Assembly: GCA_000585075.1 (NCBI GenBank)
Contig: JEMY01000056.1
Coordinates: 1 to 64,000 of the forward strand
DNA length: 64,000 nucleotides
Reading direction: 5' to 3'
Source of the DNA: Candidatus Accumulibacter regalis
GTDB taxonomy: Bacteria; Pseudomonadota; Gammaproteobacteria; Burkholderiales; Rhodocyclaceae
A model generated the notes under the pieces. The model did no database searches and was not told the DNA's origin. It saw only the letters and a list, made by a program, of their open reading frames with translations. The first letter of the stretch is position 1. The number at the start of each line of letters is the position of its first letter. The translations under genes were made by a program, and so were the position numbers. Shown one piece after another: positions 57,217 to 64,000 of the stretch.

Positions 57217-58137
57217 ATGAGCAGCGCAGCACTCTCAAGTGTCACCCTATCCCATCTCGACTGGCTCGAATCCGAGGCCATCCACATCATGCGCGAGGTC
57301 GCCGGCCAGTGCAGCAACCCGGTGCTGCTTTTTTCCGGCGGCAAGGACTCGATCTGCATGCTGCGCATCGCCGAGAAAGCTTTCCGCCCGGGCCGCTTCC
57401 CGTTCCCGCTGATGCACATAGATACCGGCCACAACTACCGGGAAGTGACCGCTTTCCGCGACCAGCGCGCGGCCGAACTCGGCGAGCGGCTGATCGTTCG
57501 CTCGCTCGAGGACTCGATGGCGCGCGGCACGGTGGTGCTGAAATCGGCCGACGAACCGCGCAACAAACACCAGTCGGTGACGCTGCTCGAAGCGATCGAG
57601 GAGTTTGGCTTCGACGCCTGCATCGGCGGTGCGCGCCGCGACGAGGAAAAGGCGCGCGCCAAGGAACGGATTTTTTCCTTCCGCGACGAATTCGGCCAGT
57701 GGGACCCGAAGAACCAGCGCCCCGAGCTCTGGGATCTCTACAACGCACGCAGTTTCAAGGGTGAAAACATTCGTGTCTTCCCGATCTCGAACTGGACAGA
57801 AATCGACGTCTGGCAATACATCGAACGCGAGCAACTGGCGCTGCCGTCGATCTATTTTGCCCACCGCCGCCCCATCGTTCGCCGCAGCGGCGGCCTGCTG
57901 CCGGTGACCGCGGTGACACCCGTCAAGCCCGGCGACGTGGTCGAGGAAATGATGGTTCGCTTTCGCACCGTCGGCGACATCACCTGCACCGCGCCGGTCG
58001 AGTCGGAAGCCGACAGCGTCGCGGCGATCATCGCCGAGACGGCAATCACGACGATCACCGAGCGTGGCGCAACCCGCCTCGACGACCAGACCTCGGACGC
58101 GTCGATGGAGCAACGCAAGAAGGAAGGCTATTTCTGA
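57217..58137 (+). CDS. cysD: Sulfate adenylyltransferase subunit 2
   Basis: The ATP-sulfurylase catalytic subunit of 306 residues. The PP-loop LLFSGGKDSICMLRIAEKAF binds ATP; GHNYREVTAFRDQRAAELGE and IGGARRDEEKARAKERIFSF are conserved in the family. It works as a heterodimer with CysN and begins assimilation of sulfate. Its stop TGA overlaps the cysN ATG by one base. Confidence 0.97.
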   Translation: MSSAALSSVTLSHLDWLESEAIHIMREVAGQCSNPVLLFSGGKDSICMLRIAEKAFRPGRFPFPLMHIDTGHNYREVTAFRDQRAAELGERLIVRSLEDSMARGTVVLKSADEPRNKHQSVTLLEAIEEFGFDACIGGARRDEEKARAKERIFSFRDEFGQWDPKNQRPELWDLYNARSFKGENIRVFPISNWTEIDVWQYIEREQLALPSIYFAHRRPIVRRSGGLLPVTAVTPVKPGDVVEEMMVRFRTVGDITCTAPVESEADSVAAIIAETAITTITERGATRLDDQTSDASMEQRKKEGYF

Positions 58138-59444
58138 TGTCCGCAATCGACCCCATTGAACCCATGCAAGCATTCTCCCTGGAAGACGTCCCCGACAACG
58201 GCCTGCTGCGTTTTCTGACCTGCGGCAGCGTCGATGACGGCAAGAGCACGCTCATCGGCCGCCTGCTCTACGACAGCAAGACGATCCTCGCCGACACCCT
58301 GCACGCCATCCAGCGCACATCCGAAAAGCGCGGCCTCGACGTCGTCGACCTGTCGCTGCTCACCGACGGCCTGCAGGCCGAGCGCGAACAGGGAATCACC
58401 ATCGACGTCGCCTACCGCTACTTCACCACCGGCACGCGCAAGTACATCATCGCCGACGCCCCGGGCCACGAGCAGTACACGCGCAACATGGTCACCGCCG
58501 CGTCGACGGCCGACCTGGCGATCATCCTCATCGACGCCCGCAAGGGCGTTCTCGCGCAGACCCGCCGCCACTCCTATATTGCGCACCTGCTCGGTATTCC
58601 GCACGTCGTCGTGGCGGTGAACAAGATGGACCTGGTCGACTACTCACCGGAAGTCTTCGCCCGCATCAAGGCCGACTACCTGGCCTTTGCCGGCAAGCTG
58701 GGAATCGAGGACGTACGCTTCATGCCGATGTCGGCGCTGCACGGCGACATGATCGTCGATCGCGGCGAACGCCTCGACTGGTACGCGGGGCCGAGCCTGG
58801 TCGAGGTCCTCGAAACGGTGCCGGCGGTGCATAGCGCGCACGCCGAGAAATTCCGCTTCCCGGTACAATACGTGTGCCGTCCGCAGGACTCGGCGAACCC
58901 GGAGCTGCACGACTACCGCGGCTTCATGGGCCGTGTCGAGTCCGGCGAGCTGGCCATCGGCGACGCGGTGACGGTGCTCCCGTCGGGGCTGGAAACGCGC
59001 GTCAGGGACATCCAGGTTCTCGCCGAGTCGGTGCCGCACGCGGTCGCCGAGCAGTCGGTGACCATCCTGCTCGACGACGAGATCGACATCTCGCGCGGCG
59101 ACATGATCGTCAAGAGCGGCGAACTGCCGACGGTCAGCAAGCAGATCGACGCCATGCTCTGCTGGCTGGCCGAAGCGCCGCTCGACCCGCGCCGCAAGTA
59201 CCTCATTCGTCATACCACGCGCGACAGCAAGGCGATGCTTGCCGGCATCGATTACCGGATCGACATCAACACCATGGAACGGCAGGCTTCCGAGCGCCTG
59301 GCGATGAACGACATCGCCCGCGTACGCTTCAAGCTGGCGCAACCGATCTTCGCCGACCCCTACGCGGAGAGCCGCGGCACCGGCGCGTTCATCGTCATCG
59401 ACGAGTCGTCGAACAACACCATCGGCGCCGGCATGATCGTCTGA
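58137..59444 (+). CDS. cysN: Sulfate adenylyltransferase subunit 1 (GTPase)
   Basis: The regulatory GTPase of the ATP-sulfurylase, 435 residues. G1 is TCGSVDDGKSTLIGRLLYD, G3 is IADAPGHEQYTRNM, and G4 VVAVNKMDLVD. The C-terminal translation-factor-like beta domains follow. It lacks the C-terminal CysC kinase fusion found in many species, which fits an APS-reductase pathway. Confidence 0.97.
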   Translation: MSAIDPIEPMQAFSLEDVPDNGLLRFLTCGSVDDGKSTLIGRLLYDSKTILADTLHAIQRTSEKRGLDVVDLSLLTDGLQAEREQGITIDVAYRYFTTGTRKYIIADAPGHEQYTRNMVTAASTADLAIILIDARKGVLAQTRRHSYIAHLLGIPHVVVAVNKMDLVDYSPEVFARIKADYLAFAGKLGIEDVRFMPMSALHGDMIVDRGERLDWYAGPSLVEVLETVPAVHSAHAEKFRFPVQYVCRPQDSANPELHDYRGFMGRVESGELAIGDAVTVLPSGLETRVRDIQVLAESVPHAVAEQSVTILLDDEIDISRGDMIVKSGELPTVSKQIDAMLCWLAEAPLDPRRKYLIRHTTRDSKAMLAGIDYRIDINTMERQASERLAMNDIARVRFKLAQPIFADPYAESRGTGAFIVIDESSNNTIGAGMIV

Positions 59445-59604
59445 TCGGCACGCGCCAGTCATCTGGCGCGTCCTCCCGGCGAAAATCGCAGCCGCGTTTG
59501 ACCCGAACGCCGACGCCACCGATACTTCATAGGGTTCAGCGGTGTACGGGTCGCTGAAACGTTCGGTCGGCGCGCGACCGTTTCTTCGCGAGGCTGCTGC
59601 GGCC

Positions 59605-60681
59605 ATGGATATTCACGGAAAGCCGATCGCCGAACGCATCGACTGGCTGTTCGGTCTGGCCGACCGCCATGCAGCGATGTACCGCAGCCCTGAAGCCTGG
59701 CTCGCCCGCCAGCGCTATCAGGCCGAGCATCCGACGGCAATCGCCGTCCTCAAGTGCATGGACGGGCGCATCAACATCCCGGTGGCGACCAACACGCCGG
59801 TCGGCCTGCTGATGCCCTTTCGCAACCTCGGTGGAATCTTCGACCTTGGCTGGCCGCACCTCGGCGAAGTGCTCGCCCACCATGTCCAGCGCGTGGTCAG
59901 CGCCGGTCGGCATGTGCTCTTCCTGGTCACCTACCACTATTCGCAAGGCGAGCCGAAGCGCGGTTGCGCGGGCTTCGACTACGACACGGCGGCGGCGATC
60001 GCCCACACCTACGAGATACGCCGCCAGGTCGAACACATTTTCGGCGGCGATCATGCGACCGTCTATCCGCTGGTCTGTGGCTTCGAGACCGACGAGGACG
60101 CCCTGGTGATCCACGGCACGGCGGGCGAGCAGCTGCACCTGGCGGACCTGACGACCGCCGACCGGACGACGCTAGAACAGCGCCTTGCCGCCCTCCTGCC
60201 CGACATGCCGGCGCAGATGCGCGCCGATCTGCTGCCACTGCTGCACGGCAATCTCGAACATGTCGAGAGCGTACGCTCGCAGATCCGCAGTCGCGAGCGC
60301 CTGCTGGACATCGAGCACCGCGAGTGGACGATCTGTCTGGGTCGTGGTTTCGACTTCCTGCACACCCCCAACGTGGCCTTGATCATCGGCCCCTACAGCC
60401 CCAACCTGGACGTTCCGATCCGCAGGGCGGCCAGCATCATCGAGGCCAACATGCAGGCCGGACGCATCCCGGACGATGGTTTTCTGCTCCTGGCGTCGGT
60501 GCCGTACGAGGAGATCGGCGTCGACCGCGCCCGCGCCGAGCTCAAGTCGAGCTTCCTGTCGAGCTTCGCGGCCGACGTCATTCGCCGTGAATTTCCCCGA
60601 CTGGGCGGGCAGATGACGACGCGCACGGCAGTCCTCGACTGGCGCTCGCGAACGCTGGAAGCGATCGCCAGCAAGCAGTAG
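59605..60681 (+). CDS. Uncharacterised protein with beta-carbonic-anhydrase-like metal site
   Basis: The 358-residue soluble protein has AVLKCMDGRINIP, which gives Cys-x-Asp-x-Arg, the first zinc motif of beta carbonic anhydrases, followed by PFRNLGGIFDL (like the RNAGN loop) and TYHYSQGEPKRGC, a His and a Cys ten residues apart. The His-to-Cys spacing is longer than in ordinary beta enzymes but similar to that in carboxysomal CsoSCA. This is my reading of motifs, not a verified homology. ATG at 59605 is used; a GTG at 59542 with AGGG seven bases upstream would add 21 residues. It follows cysN by 160 bases. Confidence 0.6.
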   Translation: MDIHGKPIAERIDWLFGLADRHAAMYRSPEAWLARQRYQAEHPTAIAVLKCMDGRINIPVATNTPVGLLMPFRNLGGIFDLGWPHLGEVLAHHVQRVVSAGRHVLFLVTYHYSQGEPKRGCAGFDYDTAAAIAHTYEIRRQVEHIFGGDHATVYPLVCGFETDEDALVIHGTAGEQLHLADLTTADRTTLEQRLAALLPDMPAQMRADLLPLLHGNLEHVESVRSQIRSRERLLDIEHREWTICLGRGFDFLHTPNVALIIGPYSPNLDVPIRRAASIIEANMQAGRIPDDGFLLLASVPYEEIGVDRARAELKSSFLSSFAADVIRREFPRLGGQMTTRTAVLDWRSRTLEAIASKQ

Positions 60682-60775
60682 CCGAGTTGGCCGGCCGCCG
60701 AGCCATGGCCAGCGAACCGACAGCGAGGCGGCAAGCTGTTAGAATCGCGGCCTTTCCCTGTCGGCCTTGCCTACC

Positions 60776-61558
60776 ATGTCCCAGAATTCACGCCTGATCT
60801 TCGGTTTTCATTCGACGCTCGCCAAACTGCGTCACGACCCCGGTGCGATACGTGAAATCTACGTCGACGCGGCGCGCCATGACGCCCGCCTGCGCGATCT
60901 GGTTCGCCACGCTGAGTTCGCCACGGTGCGCGTGCTGCCGGTGGACAGCGCACGCCTGCAGGCAATGGCGCCTGGCGCCCGCCACCAGGGAGTGATCGCC
61001 ACCGTCGACGCGGCGCAGCGACACGTGACCCTCGACGACGTTCTCGACACCCTCGACGAACCGGCCTTCCTGCTCGTTCTCGACGGCATTCAGGATCCGC
61101 ACAACCTCGGTGCCTGCCTGCGCGTTGCCGACGCCGTCGGCGCGCACGCGGTGATCGCCCCCAAGGATCGCGCGGTCGGCTTGACGCAGACGGCGGTGAA
61201 GGTCGCCAGCGGCGCCGCCGAAACGGTGCCCTACGTCACGGTGACCAATCTTGCGCGCACCCTGCGCGAGTTGAAGGAACGGGAAATCTGGGTCGTCGGC
61301 ACCGATGCCGACGCCGACGATGACCTCTATACCGCGCAATGGCCAACGGCCTGCGCCTGGGTGCTCGGCGCCGAGGGCGACGGCCTGCGCCGCCTGACCC
61401 GTGACACCTGCGACCAACTGGTGAACATCCCGATGCTCGGCTCGGTGGCCAGCCTCAACGTCTCGGTGGCCACCGGCGTATGCCTCTACGAGGCACGCCG
61501 CAGACGCGCGCCGGGCAGTACTCGCGGCCCGCTCAGCCCCACCAGTCCAAGCGCCTAA
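60776..61558 (+). CDS. rlmB: 23S rRNA 2'-O-ribose (G2251) methyltransferase RlmB
   Basis: A SpoU-type SAM-dependent methyltransferase of about 260 residues. The substrate-binding N-terminus is SRLIFGFHSTLAKLRHDPGA; the trefoil-knot motifs are FLLVLDGIQDPHNLGACLRV (motif 1), WVLGAEGDGLRRLTRDTCDQ (motif 2) and VNIPMLGSVASLNVSVATGV (motif 3). ATG at 60776 gives the RlmB start, with TTG at 60767 as an alternative. Its stop overlaps the convergent Wzc gene. Confidence 0.95.
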   Translation: MSQNSRLIFGFHSTLAKLRHDPGAIREIYVDAARHDARLRDLVRHAEFATVRVLPVDSARLQAMAPGARHQGVIATVDAAQRHVTLDDVLDTLDEPAFLLVLDGIQDPHNLGACLRVADAVGAHAVIAPKDRAVGLTQTAVKVASGAAETVPYVTVTNLARTLRELKEREIWVVGTDADADDDLYTAQWPTACAWVLGAEGDGLRRLTRDTCDQLVNIPMLGSVASLNVSVATGVCLYEARRRRAPGSTRGPLSPTSPSA

Positions 61559-63816
61559 GTCTTGTACGAGTACCGGTAGACGTAGCCCTTGTAACCGTAG
61601 CGGTAACGCTGGCGGCTGACATTGAGGTCGTTGAAGACGAAGCCCTTGACCTCGACGCCGGCCTGATTGAGGCGCTTGACCGCCTGCTCGAGTTCGCGGA
61701 TTGGGTGTTTTCCTGAGCGGGCGACCATCAGCGTCGCGCCAACATGACGACCGATGATCGCCGCATCGGAAACGGCCAGCACCGGCGGCGCATCGACGAT
61801 CACGGTGTCGAAACGTTCGCCGAGTTCTCTGAGCAGCGTGGCAAAGCGCTCGTGCATCAGCAGTTCGGAAGGATTCGGGGGAATCTGGCCGGTCGACACC
61901 ACGCACAGATTGGCCACCGAGGTCGTTTTCAGAACGGCGTCCAGCGTAGCCTGCCCGGCGACGTACTCGGAGACGCCCAGCGCGCGCTCCCTGCCGAACT
62001 CCTTGTGGATATGTCCGCGACGCAGGTCGGCATCGACGATCACCACGCGCTTGCCGACCTGTGCCAGCACGACGCCCAGGTTCTTGGAAATGAAGCTCTT
62101 GCCCAGACCGGGGCTCGAGCCGGTGATCAACAGCGAGTTGCGTTGTGCGTCAAGCAGCGCGAAGTGGAGCGTCGTACGCAAGCCGCGCAGGCTCTCGACG
62201 GCGTCGTCTTCCGGAAACGAGACCGCCAGCAATTCGCCGACGCCGGATTTCGACTTGCGCTGCAAATCGATTTCCATCTTGCTGTGCGGCACCGTGGCAT
62301 AGACCGGCAGGCCGAGCTGCGACTCGATGATCTCCGGGTCCTCGACGACGACGCGCAAGGCGCGAAGCAGCCAGATGATGACCATGCTGAACAGCACGCC
62401 GAGGAGCAGCGCGATGCCGAGAATGGCAATCGGCTTGGCGCCGACCGGTTGGCGACCAACGGCCGCAGAATCGATGATGCGCACGTCGCCAACGGTCCCG
62501 GCCTTTGACACGCGCAACTGCTGGGCGGTATTGAGCAGCTCGGTATACAGCCGGTTCGAGACTTCGACGTCGCGTGCCAGGCGCAGAACCGTCTGCTGCG
62601 TATCGGGCAAGGCCGCCACGTCGGCGTCGAAGGCCTTGCGGCGCTCATTGAGACGCTGCAGCTTGTTGTCCACCGCCTGAATCCTGGGGTGTTCCGGAGT
62701 GAAGTTCTGGCGCAGTTCGTCACGCTCCTGCTTGAGCAGTACGGCGGCGTTCTCGACCTCGACCAGGGACTTCAGCACGCTTTGCGTCTCGAGGCTCAAA
62801 TCGAGCGAGCCGCGACTCTGGCGATAGTTGTTGTATGCGGCCTCGGCGCTGTCTACCTGTGTCTTGAGCGCAGGCAGCTGGGTTTCGAGAAAGGCCAGCG
62901 TCTTCTCGGCTTCGGCCGAACGGCGTTCGACGTTCTGGCGAAGGTAGGTATTCATGATGTCGTCGAGGACGATGCCGATCTGCTCCGGGTCGCCACCCGT
63001 CAGGCTGAGCTCGAGGAGACTCGATTTCTTGCCGCGTTCCTTGACCGAGTAGTTCCTGCGCAGATCGTCCACCGCGGTCTCGGCGGAGAGTTTCATCAGC
63101 CGGAAGCGCGTCCCCGGCCGCGCCTTGAGCTGGGCGACGAAGATGGAGTAATCCTGGCCAATGGCACGTTTTCCGACCTGGCCCTTGAGGACAGACTGCC
63201 CGTCGCCATCCATCACTTCGAAGCCACCCTCGTCACCGGCGACCAGGGTCAGCTGATCGTCCAGCGCCCGTGCCGGAACCTCGAGCGAATCGACCTGGAT
63301 GCGGTCGCCGCCCCAGGAAAAGCTCGACAAACCCAGCCACGGGGAATTCGGATCGTCACCGTCGTAGCGCCGGCTCAAAGCACCGCCAATCAACGGAAAT
63401 GTTCGCGGAACGGCAACGATGTCCAGCTTGAGCTTCTTGACCACCCGGCCAAGGACCATCCGCGAGCTGAGAATCTCGAGTTCGGCGGATACGCTCGTCT
63501 CGTCACCGAGCAAGGGCTGCAAGGCCTTGAGAGAGCCCATTCCGGAACTTTTCTCTTCGACCTGCAAGAGGCCATCCGCCCGGTAGATCGGCTTGGCGAC
63601 AAACACCCAGGCCAGGCCGAGGACGAGGGCAAACAGGGTCACCGCGGCAATCAGCCAGCGATAATCCATGAGCACGGCGATGATCTCGCCAAGCGCCAGC
63701 CCCTCGTCGTCGTCTTCCGGGGACGTCTGCTGCAGCGACTGCGTTTGCGCCTGGGCGCCTGACCTGCCCGGGACGCCGGGTGCGTTGAAAGGGGTCTGTG
63801 ACTGGTCGTTATCCAT
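61555..63816 (-). CDS. Polysaccharide biosynthesis tyrosine autokinase (Wzc type)
   Basis: A polysaccharide co-polymerase and BY-kinase of 753 residues. An N-terminal Wzz domain with two membrane helices (LIAAVTLFALVLGLAWVFVA, then ILGIALLLGVLFSMVIIWLL) encloses a coiled coil. The cytoplasmic kinase carries Walker A GSSPGLGKSFISKNLG, Walker A' VVIVDADLRRGHIHKEF and Walker B DTVIVDAPPVLAVSDA. The last 16 residues, YRYGYKGYVYRYSYKT, are a tyrosine cluster, the autophosphorylation site. It regulates chain length and export of an exopolysaccharide. ATG at 63816; further genes probably lie to the right. Confidence 0.93.
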   Translation of the reverse strand: MDNDQSQTPFNAPGVPGRSGAQAQTQSLQQTSPEDDDEGLALGEIIAVLMDYRWLIAAVTLFALVLGLAWVFVAKPIYRADGLLQVEEKSSGMGSLKALQPLLGDETSVSAELEILSSRMVLGRVVKKLKLDIVAVPRTFPLIGGALSRRYDGDDPNSPWLGLSSFSWGGDRIQVDSLEVPARALDDQLTLVAGDEGGFEVMDGDGQSVLKGQVGKRAIGQDYSIFVAQLKARPGTRFRLMKLSAETAVDDLRRNYSVKERGKKSSLLELSLTGGDPEQIGIVLDDIMNTYLRQNVERRSAEAEKTLAFLETQLPALKTQVDSAEAAYNNYRQSRGSLDLSLETQSVLKSLVEVENAAVLLKQERDELRQNFTPEHPRIQAVDNKLQRLNERRKAFDADVAALPDTQQTVLRLARDVEVSNRLYTELLNTAQQLRVSKAGTVGDVRIIDSAAVGRQPVGAKPIAILGIALLLGVLFSMVIIWLLRALRVVVEDPEIIESQLGLPVYATVPHSKMEIDLQRKSKSGVGELLAVSFPEDDAVESLRGLRTTLHFALLDAQRNSLLITGSSPGLGKSFISKNLGVVLAQVGKRVVIVDADLRRGHIHKEFGRERALGVSEYVAGQATLDAVLKTTSVANLCVVSTGQIPPNPSELLMHERFATLLRELGERFDTVIVDAPPVLAVSDAAIIGRHVGATLMVARSGKHPIRELEQAVKRLNQAGVEVKGFVFNDLNVSRQRYRYGYKGYVYRYSYKT

Positions 63817-63944
63817 GGATCGTCCGTGATTGCCGCCGCCGAAGTTGGCTGGGCGGCTCAGCGTGATAGGCAGGCTCTTGGGGGCCGGTCAGCCGGCGGC
63901 TGTGCATGCCCCCTGTCCGGCGGTGAAAGGAAAGACGGTCAGGA

Positions 63945-64000
63945 TCAGTACGGCGGCTGTTTTCCGCCGAAGAGCGGGTACTGCGTCTGACTGGTCACAT
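63945..64000 (-). CDS. Possible C-terminal end of a gene running off the right edge
   Basis: An open minus-strand frame enters at the right edge and ends TSQTQYPLFGGKQPPY before a TGA at 63945. It is upstream of the Wzc gene in the same direction, where a polysaccharide export or co-polymerase gene is expected. Only about 17 residues are present, so no family can be given. Confidence 0.35.
   Translation of the reverse strand, partial: VTSQTQYPLFGGKQPPY

Overview
This is a GC-rich bacterial chromosome segment. It has Sec/lipoprotein leaders and a one-frame, tightly overlapping operon style. The gene content points to a betaproteobacterium of the Rhodocyclales type, and a polyphosphate/PHA-accumulating Accumulibacter-like organism is my best guess. 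The supporting genes are a PEP-CTERM surface protein with a sigma-54 promoter, a PHA granule region protein and a phasin, the pyrG-kdsA-eno-ftsB operon, trxA-rho, rpsO-pnp, and a cysB/cysI/DUF934/cysH/cysD/cysN sulfate assimilation cluster. The organism call is inference; no rRNA or tRNA gene is visible.

Layout. (1) Bases 1 to about 4170 are the end of an integrative element: a RecE-like nuclease fragment, three small hypotheticals and ssb on the minus strand, a PFL_4669-family ICE protein and an AlpA-like regulator on the plus strand, then a tyrosine integrase whose 5' side abuts mutS. (2) 4270-24914 is mostly core: mutS, a phosphatase, an ABC binding protein, a FeoB-like GTPase, slyD-bcp, a SIMPL protein, the pyrG-kdsA-DUF1330-eno-ftsB operon, an isochorismatase with an NMT1-type binding protein, an ankyrin lipoprotein, fadD, fdxA, trxA and rho. 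(3) 25051-30409 holds rpmE, a PMT/ArnT-like glycosyltransferase, orn, an M48 protease, a pterin dehydratase, rsgA with an apparent CTG start, and a PHA granule region protein. (4) 30438-38040 is a neutral-lipid locus: acyl-CoA-binding protein, wax ester synthase/DGAT, TetR regulator, patatin lipase, phasin and a 661-residue two-domain fatty acyl-CoA reductase. Together with fadD these could convert fatty acids to acyl-CoA, fatty alcohol and wax ester or triacylglycerol. (5) 38138-44096 holds a ProQ-like protein, an unknown protein, mobA, the PEP-CTERM protein, rpsO, pnp and dksA. (6) 44276-52177 is a four-gene minus-strand operon with an unusual composition: a GAF-membrane-HlyD protein, a PqqD-like/M50 protease/HlyD fusion, a short SecA paralogue and a HlyD adaptor, with an XRE-type regulator downstream. 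It looks like a dedicated and little-described export system with no cargo in the window. (7) 52298-59444 is sulfate assimilation under a divergent cysB. Its TSUP transporter gene is frameshifted by an exact 20-bp tandem duplication. (8) 59605-64000 holds a protein with a beta-carbonic-anhydrase-like metal site, rlmB, and a Wzc-type tyrosine autokinase that begins an exopolysaccharide region running off the right edge.

The best candidates for something new are the SecA/M50/HlyD export operon, the wax ester locus in a PHA-type organism, the carbonic-anhydrase-like protein, the 20-bp duplication in the TSUP gene, the CTG start of rsgA, and the integrative element placed directly upstream of mutS.
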